This document shows, one piece after another, positions 8,494-16,027 of a stretch of 40,365 nt of DNA (position 1 is the stretch's first letter; each line of letters begins with the position of its first letter). The notes beneath the pieces are model-generated. The model made no database searches. It worked only from the letters and a program-made list of their open reading frames with translations, and was not told the origin of the DNA. The DNA is from Sphingomonadales bacterium (GTDB taxonomy: Bacteria; Bacteroidota; Bacteroidia; NS11-12g; UBA955), in contig VHBA01000019.1 of NCBI GenBank assembly GCA_016872175.1, positions 1 through 40,365 of the forward strand. The letters are read 5' to 3'. The position numbers and the translations under genes were made by a program.

Positions 8494-8959
8494 TATGTAC
8501 ATTTAGGCATCTATGTTAAATTTTTCAATGTTAAATCCTAGGCTGTAATCTTCATCAAGATTCTCAACATCTTGTAATTCTAATTTAAGTGTCCGATAAA
8601 ACTTTCTCTCAGGATTAATTCCCAAAGTGAATGTTTCATTTTTTATCAATGTATTTAAATGAAATACCGGTTGAACTTGGTAAGGGTCAACCAGTAAATG
8701 TATAGGAAATTGATTTTTTCTTTCATCAATGAAGCATCCTTGTTGGTCATCGAAAACAACATATTTCAGCTCAGCGATTAGTTTAACCTTTGAAATGAAA
8801 TTAGTCCATTCGTTTTCAAAATTCTTTTGGGATGTTACGAAAGCACTATGTATCAGTAAAGAGCTGTCTTCAGAATTCAATTTGATTTCTAACTCAGGGT
8901 TTGACTTATTTAGATTTATCTGTTCCAATTTGGTATCGTGTTTTTGTATTACCGCTAAC
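8486..8959. repeat. Segment framed by inverted GTTAGCGGTA / TACCGCTAAC
   Basis: GTTAGCGGTA at 8486-8495 reappears as its reverse complement at 8950-8959, enclosing most of the hypothetical gene at 8503-8988. The same eight-base core also forms the left foot of the neighbouring palindrome (8407-8414). Three copies of an eight-base word within 550 bp are unlikely by chance, so this may be the footprint of an inserted unit. The inverted arrangement argues against an ordinary integron cassette, whose recombination sites are direct repeats. Confidence 0.4.
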
Positions 8960-8988
8960 TTACCTATTGGCGCAACAAAGTTGCACAT
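8503..8988 (-). CDS. Hypothetical protein, 161 residues
   Basis: I do not recognise this protein. It is soluble and mixed alpha/beta in appearance, rich in Lys, Glu, Asn and Leu, with no signal peptide or membrane segment. It contains VKLIAELKYVVFDDQQGC and ends NIEKFNIDA. Its codons are more AT-rich than those of the flanking glutamine synthetase gene. The ATG at 8988 is preceded by AAAGGAAAAT, a plausible ribosome site. However, the first ~13 codons lie across one of the inverted repeats, and a TTG at 8928 (giving 141 residues, MEQINLNKSNPE) is an alternative start. It is convergent with the glutamine synthetase gene and separated from it only by the palindrome. It is probably a horizontally spread accessory gene. 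Confidence 0.6.
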   Translation of the reverse strand: MCNFVAPIGKLAVIQKHDTKLEQINLNKSNPELEIKLNSEDSSLLIHSAFVTSQKNFENEWTNFISKVKLIAELKYVVFDDQQGCFIDERKNQFPIHLLVDPYQVQPVFHLNTLIKNETFTLGINPERKFYRTLKLELQDVENLDEDYSLGFNIEKFNIDA

Positions 8989-9117
8989 ATTTTCCTTTAT
9001 AGCCGGACGAATTGTGCAACCGGTTTGCCATCTTGTATTTCAATAATACACAATCGCATTACAAATTCAAAACGAAAGACGGGTGGTTTTTTGAAAATTC
9101 CACAATACCAACCCGCT

Positions 9118-9714
9118 TCAATCCATAAACCACACCCAAAAATCGGGGGTGAGGGTTTCCAGCAATGCGTCTGCAATAAACAGCGGCATGAGTGCCCATA
9201 CAAAAACAGAACGCGGATGTTTCATGATTCGGTAAATCCATAACAGCGGAAATATCAATTTCAATAAAATAACCCCGCCAAATAATCCCATTCACCAAAT
9301 GTATCCAATCATGCCGTTCATGGGTGGCAAGGCCTTGGGGTCGTAATAGCCACCCTCAATCGGTATTGCAGCATTGTGCAGCCCGTTGGCGTAATATGGA
9401 ATTACCTGCCAGCCGAGATGAAAGATTAATAATAGCGCATAGAAACTGAATAGCCGAATCTCACTGTCCAAGGTTTGCATTTGCAGGCGAATGGTAATCA
9501 AAACAGCGGCAATCGTCATAAGCATTGCTGTGCCCATGATAATTTCGCGTAAATTGTGTTCCGTTGATGTTTTATGTGTCACATCCCACACGCTTTTCCA
9601 TGCAGGGTGTGCATCGATTACAGGTGCAAATGTTAAACAACACAATTCGAGTACAAGCAAAGCTGCAAGGATGGCTAAAGGTGTTAAAAAATGGCATATG
9701 GGGTAATTCACCAA
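9118..9714 (-). pseudogene. Five-helix membrane protein interrupted by one in-frame TGA
   Basis: The minus strand reads a 140-residue hydrophobic protein (9292-9714) ending MIGYIW, then TGA at 9292-9294. The next codon, in the same frame, is ATG (9291-9289), and the frame runs for 57 more residues to a TGA at 9118-9120. The downstream part is clearly a membrane protein too: GLFGGVILLKLIFPLLWIY, then FVWALMPLFIADALLETL. Together there are about five hydrophobic segments in a protein of about 198 residues, which looks like one gene with a nonsense mutation (for example TGG to TGA). Alternatively these are two abutting subunits with TGA-ATG coupled translation. The N terminus lacks an ATG; TTG at 9714 or GTG at 9711 would be used. 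I recognise no family. Confidence 0.55.
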
Positions 9715-9759
9715 GATTTAACGAATGTCTTACAACATAAATTGTAGACGAATAAAAAA

Positions 9760-9990
9760 TCAGGCTGCCTTTACCGTTGGAATTAACTCAGCGTATTGCA
9801 TGGTATGCAATGCACATTCTGATCGGAGATAGTATATATGCCCATTGAAAAGTAGGGTGCTTTTATCATTGAATGGAATTTTATTTCTCAATAAAAAGGC
9901 CTTTAAGGCAAATTTGCTGCCATCAATAAATTGAATTTGCTGCTTGAAGTGTGTGAATTTTACGGATTTTAATTCAGATGTTTTTCTCAT
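9760..9990 (-). CDS. Small hypothetical protein, 76 residues
   Basis: This is a basic, soluble small protein (MRKTSELKSVKFTHFKQQIQ...) with no recognisable domain. The alternation of hydrophobic stretches such as IQFIDGSKFALKAFLL and STLLFNGHIYYL looks like a short alpha/beta fold. A TAACTTTA element in the 25 bp before the ATG is one base from the -7 consensus. It lies downstream of the terminator of the 31-residue membrane protein gene, on the same strand. Coding status rests on frame, start and composition only. Confidence 0.4.
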   Translation of the reverse strand: MRKTSELKSVKFTHFKQQIQFIDGSKFALKAFLLRNKIPFNDKSTLLFNGHIYYLRSECALHTMQYAELIPTVKAA

Positions 9991-10044
9991 ACTATAAAGT
10001 TAAACCGGCTAAAGGGAATAAAAAAATAAAAACATGCTTTAAAC

Positions 10045-10069
10045 AAAAAAGCCCCGGTTTCCCAGGGCT
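10045..10069 (-). terminator. Rho-independent terminator after the 31-residue membrane protein gene
   Basis: On the minus strand AGCCCTGG, loop GAAA, CCGGGGCT is followed by a T-run (TTTTTT). The stem begins a few bases after the TGA stop at 10076. This is a classic intrinsic terminator and supports the tiny gene upstream as a real transcript. Confidence 0.75.
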
Positions 10070-10075
10070 ACTTGC

Positions 10076-10171
10076 TCAGTCTTTTTTACGGGATGTGAGC
10101 CAGGCTATAAGAAAAATAGCCGGTATTACCACCACAATGCCCGCAAAAATTAAAATGTAACTTTCATTCAT
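10076..10171 (-). CDS. 31-residue single-pass membrane microprotein
   Basis: The minus strand encodes 31 residues: MNESYILIFAGIVVVIPA, then IFLIAWLTSRKKD. It has a short polar N terminus, one membrane helix of about 22 residues and a basic tail (RKKD). By the positive-inside rule the C terminus would be cytoplasmic. It starts with ATG and ends in TGA, and a strong intrinsic terminator follows almost directly (10045-10069). It is too short for normal gene callers. Such small inner-membrane proteins often modulate larger membrane complexes, but no partner is evident here. Confidence 0.6.
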   Translation of the reverse strand: MNESYILIFAGIVVVIPAIFLIAWLTSRKKD

Positions 10172-10507
10172 AGGCAATCATGTTTTTAGTTAATACGAAG
10201 TAAGTTAAAATAAGCATAAAAACAAATGTTTTTGTGTGAAATGATAAAGGATAACTTGTTGAAATTCTATTGTCACCTTGTGGATGGTGAGTGTCGTCAT
10301 GATTTTGTGGATTACGTAAGTTATTCACATGATAAAAACCTTCTTGTGTTGCCCCACTTTATAAACGACGCAAAAAATGCGGAGAAAAATATTTTAAAAT
10401 ATACTTTAAAAGCATATATAGTATAGTAAATAGCTATTTTACATGTTGCAAAAAAACGCCTGTTCAGTCCCTTGTTTGTAACTTGTGTTGAGCAACTGGT
10501 CTATGTC
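10172..10507. other. Gene-poor AT-rich segment with DnaA-box-like words
   Basis: I see no convincing gene here. TGTGGATGG (10279-10287), TGTGGATTA (10306-10314) and TTATTCACA (10321-10329) resemble DnaA boxes; the last matches TTATNCACA exactly. They are followed by about 70 bp of very AT-rich DNA (about 10376-10445) that includes the palindrome ATATTTTAAAATAT (10389-10402). A 66-codon frame (10226-10426) crosses this but looks random. Confidence 0.35.
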
Positions 10508-10540
10508 TTTGGCGATTAAGCCTTGCTGATTGTAAATTTG
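10508..10540 (+). promoter_or_regulatory. Bacteroidota-type promoter of trxB
   Basis: TTTG (10508-10511) is followed after 21 nt by TAAATTTG (10533-10540), an exact match to TTTG-N19-21-TAnnTTTG. The transcript would begin near 10547, about 7 nt before the ATG at 10554. Confidence 0.65.
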
Positions 10541-10553
10541 CCCTTACGATACC

Positions 10554-11513
10554 ATGACCAATTCACCCGAACACGTAGAATGTTTAATTATCGGCAGCGG
10601 CCCTGCTGGTTATACCGCTGCCATTTATGCCGCCCGTGCCGACATGAAACCCGTTTTGTACGAAGGCCTTCAGCCCGGCGGACAGCTCACCATTACCACA
10701 GAAGTGGAAAACTATCCCGGTTATCCCGATGGGATTATGGGTCCGGAAATGATGGAAATGTTCAAAAAGCAGGCCGTGCGCTTGGGAACAGACGTTCGTT
10801 TTGGAATGGTAACTTCCGTAGAGTTTAAAAACGGTGGTCCCCAGAAAGTGATGGTAGATGGCACCCGTGAAATTATAGCCGACGCCGTGATCATCTCTAC
10901 CGGTGCCAGTGCCAAATGGCTGGGCATTCCCAGTGAGCAACGCCTGAACGGAAGTGGCGTAAGTGCCTGTGCCGTTTGTGATGGATTCTTCTACCGCAAC
11001 TCGGATGTGGCCATTGTGGGTGCCGGCGATACGGCCTGTGAAGAAGCCAGCTACCTGTCAAAAATTTGCTCGAACGTTTATATGCTGGTTCGTAAGGATG
11101 AATTCCGCGCCAGCAAAGCCATGCAGCACCGCGTGATGACCACGCCCAATATTGAAGTGCTTTTCAATACCGAAACCGATGAAATCCTCGGTCAGCAAAC
11201 CGTTGAGGCCGTTCGTGTAAAAAATAATCAGACCGGTGAAACCCGCGAAATTCCCATTAAAGGATTTTTTGTGGCAATCGGGCATACCCCAAATACAGAA
11301 ATTTTCAAACCCTACATCAACATGGATGAGCAGGGATATATTGTCACCAAGGCTGGAACTTCCTACACCAACGTGGAAGGGGTTTTCTGTGCCGGTGATG
11401 CGCAGGATAAGGTTTACCGACAAGCTGTTACTGCCGCAGGCAGTGGCTGTATGGCTGCCCTGGATGCTGAAAGATGGCTTGCTTCCCGCAATTCGGCAAG
11501 CGCAGGCGCCTGA
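10554..11513 (+). CDS. trxB: Thioredoxin reductase
   Basis: TrxB passes electrons from NADPH through FAD and a redox disulfide to thioredoxin in the cytosol. The 319-residue protein has the FAD-binding GSGPAGYTAAIYAARA near residues 14-29, the redox motif CAVC (Cys139 and Cys142), and the NADPH loop GAGDTACEEA. A basic VRKDEFRAS follows the NADPH domain (canonical HRRDxxRA), and GVFCAGDAQDKVYRQAVTAA closes the FAD site. Length is standard. The ATG at 10554 is preceded by a consensus promoter. The stop codon overlaps the start of the next gene (TGATG), so the two are probably cotranscribed and translationally coupled. Confidence 0.97.
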   Translation: MTNSPEHVECLIIGSGPAGYTAAIYAARADMKPVLYEGLQPGGQLTITTEVENYPGYPDGIMGPEMMEMFKKQAVRLGTDVRFGMVTSVEFKNGGPQKVMVDGTREIIADAVIISTGASAKWLGIPSEQRLNGSGVSACAVCDGFFYRNSDVAIVGAGDTACEEASYLSKICSNVYMLVRKDEFRASKAMQHRVMTTPNIEVLFNTETDEILGQQTVEAVRVKNNQTGETREIPIKGFFVAIGHTPNTEIFKPYINMDEQGYIVTKAGTSYTNVEGVFCAGDAQDKVYRQAVTAAGSGCMAALDAERWLASRNSASAGA

Positions 11514-13069
11514 TGAATTGGCAGCGGGGAATTATAGCGCTGTTTCTATTTGCCAACAACCTGTTGGCGCAAACCCCAATTATAGACCTGGTTCCGGGTG
11601 GATTGGAAACCAATGAACCAAGTTTATACATTCACCCTACAAATCCCAAGATTCAAATTTTAGGCTCCAACACAGACTACTTTTTTGTATCAAATGATGC
11701 CGGATTTACTTGGAAACATGTTGAACTTAAGCCTTCTGAAGGGTTTTATGGAGATCCGGTAACCTACATAGACAAAAAGGGTTATTTTTATCTGCTGAGC
11801 CTGGCAAAAAATCCCGGATTGGAATGGCCGGAGCATTTTGACAGGATAGTACTTCAGACTTCCAACGACCAGGGACAAACTTGGAAAAGTAACGGTGTAG
11901 GTTACCAGCCCGGAAAAATGCAGGATAAACCCTGGATTGCCATAGATGAGAATAAAAGCAGTCCCCACAAAGGCAGTGTTTATGTGTCATGGACCGAATT
12001 TGATAAATACGGCAGCAAAGACCCACGTGATTCCAGCCGTATCCGTTTTGCTTACCGAAGAAATGCTGATGACACCTTTGCTACGGTCATTGCCAGCGAT
12101 TCCTGTGGGGATGCTGAAGATGGCGACAATACACTGGAAGGCGCTACATGTGCTATCGGCGTCTGGGGCGATATTTTCTGCGTTTGGGCCGGAAAAGGCA
12201 AGATTTGGATGGATGTGAGCCGCGACGGAGGGAAAACCTGGGGCAAAGACCAAATTATCGCTGAACAGCAATCCGGCTGGGCTATCGATGATATTCCAGG
12301 ATTGATGCGCAGTAACAATATGCCGTTCATTAAAAGCGATTCTAAGGGCCGCCTGTATTTGGTGTATGGTGATAAACGAAACGGTGATTACGATATTTTC
12401 CTGAAAATGAGCAATGATGGCGGACAAAATTGGTCCGATGATCAACGGTTAAATACGGACGCAAAAAGTAACGGACGCGATCAGTATATGCCGCACCTGG
12501 CTATGGATGTCAGCAACGATAAACTGTATGTAATTTGGTACGACCGCAGGCATTCAAGCTCAAATATGTATACGGATGTGTATATGAGACCAATCGTGAA
12601 AGGTAAGCCGGGCAAGGAATACAGGATTACCAACCAGTCGTTTTGCCCGCCCGGCAAAAAAGAGTTTTTCGGCGACTATATTGCCGTTGCAGCCTCAAAA
12701 GGTCTGCTGCGCGCGGCATTTACAGATTTTGACAACCAGTCTGCGCAAACAACGGTAAAAGTGGCAGCGATGTCCGATGCTTTCATCAAGCGATATGCAT
12801 CAATACCCAAACAGGCATATATGGAAATGGGCGTATTACCTGATACAGCCTTGTTTCTGGTGCATTTTGCACTGCCCGGAATGAAGAGTTGTACACTGGA
12901 AATAAGCAGGGGGCGGCAGGTTGTTTACAAACAACTTTTTGATCCCTTGGCGGTTGAGGAACAAGAGGTGTTGTTGCCACTTAGCCGCATTCCTCGCGGG
13001 GTGTATAAGGTTGCGCTTTCGGCCAAGGGCCGCAAAATGACCAAGGAATTGTATATCGGTAAGCCTTAA
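11513..13069 (+). CDS. Secreted Asp-box (BNR/sialidase-like) beta-propeller protein
   Basis: This 518-residue exported protein has a signal peptide (MNWQRGIIALFLFANNLLAQ) and four clear Asp boxes of the form S-x-D-x-G-x-T/N-W: SNDAGFTW (60-67), SNDQGQTW (117-124), SRDGGKTW (236-243) and SNDGGQNW (300-307). These mark a sialidase-like beta-propeller. An FRIP-type sialidase motif is not obvious, so enzymatic sialidase activity is not assured. The last ~70 residues end in RIPRGVYKVALSAKGRK and resemble a T9SS type A sorting domain, suggesting surface export. I took the ATG at 11513, which overlaps the trxB stop, rather than an earlier in-frame start inside trxB, because the signal peptide begins there. 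Its stop overlaps that of the convergent hutH. Confidence 0.82.
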   Translation: MNWQRGIIALFLFANNLLAQTPIIDLVPGGLETNEPSLYIHPTNPKIQILGSNTDYFFVSNDAGFTWKHVELKPSEGFYGDPVTYIDKKGYFYLLSLAKNPGLEWPEHFDRIVLQTSNDQGQTWKSNGVGYQPGKMQDKPWIAIDENKSSPHKGSVYVSWTEFDKYGSKDPRDSSRIRFAYRRNADDTFATVIASDSCGDAEDGDNTLEGATCAIGVWGDIFCVWAGKGKIWMDVSRDGGKTWGKDQIIAEQQSGWAIDDIPGLMRSNNMPFIKSDSKGRLYLVYGDKRNGDYDIFLKMSNDGGQNWSDDQRLNTDAKSNGRDQYMPHLAMDVSNDKLYVIWYDRRHSSSNMYTDVYMRPIVKGKPGKEYRITNQSFCPPGKKEFFGDYIAVAASKGLLRAAFTDFDNQSAQTTVKVAAMSDAFIKRYASIPKQAYMEMGVLPDTALFLVHFALPGMKSCTLEISRGRQVVYKQLFDPLAVEEQEVLLPLSRIPRGVYKVALSAKGRKMTKELYIGKP

Positions 13070-14529
13070 CGGCCGAACAGTGAAAGTTTAGAGCGGGAAA
13101 TAAGTTCGTGCATAGGCACTTGTGTGTGCTCGTCCTGCCCAAGTTTCATACGCATGTTTTCGGCCTCCGGAAATGTCTTGCCCTGCCTGAATGACAATGC
13201 CTGGTTGGCACAAAGCCATTCTATGGACAGCACATCCTGAACGTTTTTAGCTACCTGCAAGGCTTTAACTGCCGCATTGGCGCCCATGCTCACATGGTCT
13301 TCCTGTCCGTTGCTGCTCACTATGCTATCCACGCTGGCTGGCGTGCATAATTGTTTGTTTTTACTCACGATGCTGGCTGCTGTGTACTGCGCTATCATAT
13401 AGCCACTGTCGGTACCGGGTTTGGTGGCCAGAAATGCGGGCAAATCGCGCTGCCCGCTGATGAGCAAATAGGTGCGGCGTTCGCTGATGTTTGCCAGTTC
13501 AGCCAGCGCCATGGCAGCGTAGTCCAGGGTTAATGCCAGCGGCTGACCGTGGAAATTGCCGCCACTGAGTACCACTTTTTCCTCTGCAAAAACAGTGGGG
13601 TTGTCGGTAACGCTGTTCAACTCAGTTTCCCAAACAGAAAAACAATGATTGAGTGCATCTATGCTGGCGCCATGTACCTGGGGAATGCACCGAAAACTAT
13701 ATGGATCCTGAACTGCAGGGCGGGGAAGGGTTTGCATGGGACTTTGCTTAAGCAGCTGCAGCATGTTTTCGGCAGCTTGTTTTTGTCCGGTATGCGGACG
13801 AATCCTATGCAATTCTAGCCTGAAAGGATCCTGACGGCAAAGCCATACATCTGCACTGAGGGCGGCCATAGTGTGTAATCTATCCAGAATAGATGTTGCG
13901 GCTGCCGTAACCTGCAAAGCATGGGCAAGCATGAACTGTGTTCCATTGATTAGAGCAAGAGCCTCTTTTTGCTTTAAGGGTATGGGTTTAAGGCCATTTT
14001 CTAAAAGCACATTCTCCGCACTTATTGCGCCGAATACAGGGTGCTCCAGGGTGCCCAATCCCAGCAAAGACAAACACATTTCAGAAAGCGGTGCCAGATC
14101 CCCTGAGGCGCCCAGTGAGCCTTGTTCATGCACCACCGGAATCCAGTCGTTGTTGTAATGCCAGATAAGCCTTTCAGCTACTTCTGCACGAACAGCACTG
14201 TACCCTTTGCCGATGTTGATGATTTTCAGCAACAGCATGGTTTTTACAATGCCGGAATTTAAAGCGTTGCCTGTACCTGCGGCATGGGTAATCAGCAGGT
14301 TGCGTTGCAACTCTTCCAGTTCATTGTCGGGAATGCGCACATTCTGCAAACTGCCAAAACCGGTATTTACGCCATATACCGCCGGTTTGCCTTCTTGAAG
14401 ATAATCCTCAAGGGCTTGTACAGATTCGTTTATTCGTTGCAAAATATGCGGTGAATAGCAAATTTTATCTCCGCTATTAATTAATTCCAGTATGGATTCC
14501 AGCGAATAATGCTCTTTTATTTCCCTCAT
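13066..14529 (-). CDS. hutH: Histidine ammonia-lyase
   Basis: HutH deaminates L-histidine to trans-urocanate, the first step of histidine breakdown. The 488-residue protein contains VYGVNTGFGSLQNVRI and the GSLGASGDLAPLSE segment, whose Ala141-Ser142-Gly143 forms the autocatalytic MIO cofactor. It also has LINGTQFMLA and SVTDNPTVF later in the chain, all family landmarks. Length is near the usual 500-510. I chose the ATG at 14529, which overlaps the hisS stop as ATGA, instead of a start 12 codons earlier inside hisS. No other hut genes (hutU, hutI, hutG) are nearby. Tyrosine or phenylalanine ammonia-lyases share the fold, but the sequence reads as HutH. Confidence 0.93.
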   Translation of the reverse strand: MREIKEHYSLESILELINSGDKICYSPHILQRINESVQALEDYLQEGKPAVYGVNTGFGSLQNVRIPDNELEELQRNLLITHAAGTGNALNSGIVKTMLLLKIINIGKGYSAVRAEVAERLIWHYNNDWIPVVHEQGSLGASGDLAPLSEMCLSLLGLGTLEHPVFGAISAENVLLENGLKPIPLKQKEALALINGTQFMLAHALQVTAAATSILDRLHTMAALSADVWLCRQDPFRLELHRIRPHTGQKQAAENMLQLLKQSPMQTLPRPAVQDPYSFRCIPQVHGASIDALNHCFSVWETELNSVTDNPTVFAEEKVVLSGGNFHGQPLALTLDYAAMALAELANISERRTYLLISGQRDLPAFLATKPGTDSGYMIAQYTAASIVSKNKQLCTPASVDSIVSSNGQEDHVSMGANAAVKALQVAKNVQDVLSIEWLCANQALSFRQGKTFPEAENMRMKLGQDEHTQVPMHELISRSKLSLFGR

Positions 14530-15911
14530 TGTGATATTTGCTGTAAAATTTGGTTTTGCGGGCATGTCTTTTGTTCGCCGCTTATCAGATTTTTAACCGA
14601 AACGGTCCCATCGGCAATTTCCTGTTCACCCAGAATGCAGGCCCACTGTATGCTTTTATTGTTGGCGTAATCCAGTTGCTTTTTTAGTTTGACAGCACCT
14701 GGGTATACTTCAGTCGATATGCCGGCATCGCGCAGGTTTTTAGCCATGCCAAATGCGGAAGACAGGGCGTTTTCGTCCATACAGCAAAAAAGTACGACTG
14801 TGCTTTGCATGCTTTCCGTTGGAAAGATTGCTGCAGCATCCATTAAATCATAGATGCGGTCGAGGCCAAAGGAAATTCCAACACCGGTAACGTCCTTCAA
14901 ACCAAACACACCCGTTAGGTTATCGTAGCGTCCACCGCCACCTATACTCCCTATGCGGAAGTCCTCGGGAATACGGTCATCAGCCGGTACTACTTCCATT
15001 ACCATGCCGGTGTAGTAGCTGAGACCGCGCGCCAGGGTGACGTCCAGTGTCATTGTGTTGGATGCAGGCAGGTTATTCAGCAGCGACAGGAGGTGTTTTA
15101 TTTCACTTATGCCTTTTAGCAGTGCTTCATGCTGAATGTTTGATGCATTCTGCAATGCAGTAAGTTTTTCTTCGTTTGAACTCAGATTGTTGATGTTGTG
15201 TAGCAAGGTCCATGCTTCCGCGCCATTTGGGATAGCCTCATTTGTAATTTCATTGAGCACACCTTCAAAACCAATTTTGTCGGCCTTGTCTATGAGCTGC
15301 ATAAATCGGTCATGATTGGTTGCGCCCTCCAGCCAAGGTTCAAATGCATCCAGTATACCGCGGTGGTTGAAGCGTATATTTACTTTCAAGCCCAATGTTG
15401 CAAAGGCATTGTCATAAATCTGCAGTAAATCGGCTTCATTACTGATGCTTTGGCTGCCAAGAATATCCGCATCGCACTGCCAGAATTCGCGGTACCGTCC
15501 CTTTTGGGGGCGGTCGGCGCGCCATACTGTCTGAATCTGGTATCTTTTAAAAGGAAAATGAATTTTATCGCGGTTCATCACCACAAAACGGGCCAGTGGT
15601 ACGGTCAAATCGTAGCGAAGTCCGCGGTCCGAAATCTGCGAGGTAAGGGATTTGCTGTCGCGCTGATGCAGCAGGTTTTCATCGGCCTTGGCCAAAAAAT
15701 CCCCATTATTCAAAATCTTGAACAGCAACTGATCGCCTTCATCGCCATACTTGCCCTGAAGGGTTTTCAGGTTCTCTACGGCAGGGGTTTCCAGCGGTAA
15801 AAATCCGAATCGTTTAAATGTTTCTTCTATGATGCCGATGATGAACTTGCGGCGCATCATCACCTCCGGCCCGAAATCGCGGGTGCCCGAAGGCAGGGAT
15901 GGTTTATCCAT
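14526..15911 (-). CDS. hisS: Histidyl-tRNA synthetase
   Basis: HisRS charges tRNA-His in the cytosol. The 461-residue class II synthetase begins MDKPSLPSGTRDFGPE, the typical PxGTRD opening. It shows motif 2 around KGRYREFWQCDADILG, the histidine-specific GLSYYTGMVMEV, and motif 3 in GISFGLDRIYDLM. A C-terminal anticodon-binding domain follows. The start is well placed, and TAACTTCG (15916-15923, minus strand), one base from the -7 consensus, lies just upstream. It is the first gene of a pair with hutH, sharing a 4-bp ATGA overlap, so both are probably made from one mRNA. Confidence 0.97.
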   Translation of the reverse strand: MDKPSLPSGTRDFGPEVMMRRKFIIGIIEETFKRFGFLPLETPAVENLKTLQGKYGDEGDQLLFKILNNGDFLAKADENLLHQRDSKSLTSQISDRGLRYDLTVPLARFVVMNRDKIHFPFKRYQIQTVWRADRPQKGRYREFWQCDADILGSQSISNEADLLQIYDNAFATLGLKVNIRFNHRGILDAFEPWLEGATNHDRFMQLIDKADKIGFEGVLNEITNEAIPNGAEAWTLLHNINNLSSNEEKLTALQNASNIQHEALLKGISEIKHLLSLLNNLPASNTMTLDVTLARGLSYYTGMVMEVVPADDRIPEDFRIGSIGGGGRYDNLTGVFGLKDVTGVGISFGLDRIYDLMDAAAIFPTESMQSTVVLFCCMDENALSSAFGMAKNLRDAGISTEVYPGAVKLKKQLDYANNKSIQWACILGEQEIADGTVSVKNLISGEQKTCPQNQILQQISQ

Positions 15912-16001
15912 GTTGCGAAGTTACGGGGATTATCCGAAAACGTTTTTCTGCTTTTTTGTACACTGAATAAATTAAAATTTTAATGATGCTGAATTCAATC
16001 C

Positions 16002-16009
16002 TAAATTTG
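16002..16009 (+). promoter_or_regulatory. Putative -7 element before the lipoprotein gene
   Basis: TAAATTTG matches TAnnTTTG exactly and lies 18 bp before the ATG at 16028. No clear TTTG box is found at the expected distance upstream. Confidence 0.4.
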
Positions 16010-16027
16010 CTACTCAAAATTATTAAT

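Noticed and set aside
8407-8959. Integron cassette interpretation of the palindrome and neighbouring hypothetical gene
   Set aside because: The shared words are inverted rather than direct around the gene, the ends do not fit the RYYYAAC core, and no integrase is present in the window.
9059-9298. 79-codon minus-strand frame
   Set aside because: It overlaps the second half of the interrupted membrane protein in another frame; the membrane-protein frame has clear helices while this one does not.
9978-10160. 60-codon plus-strand frame
   Set aside because: It runs antisense through the intrinsic terminator and the 31-residue membrane protein, which is better supported.
10226-10426. 66-codon plus-strand frame in the trxB upstream region
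   Set aside because: Composition looks random, it has no ribosome site or promoter of good quality, and it crosses the AT-rich DnaA-box-like segment. Left unannotated, though a small gene cannot be excluded.
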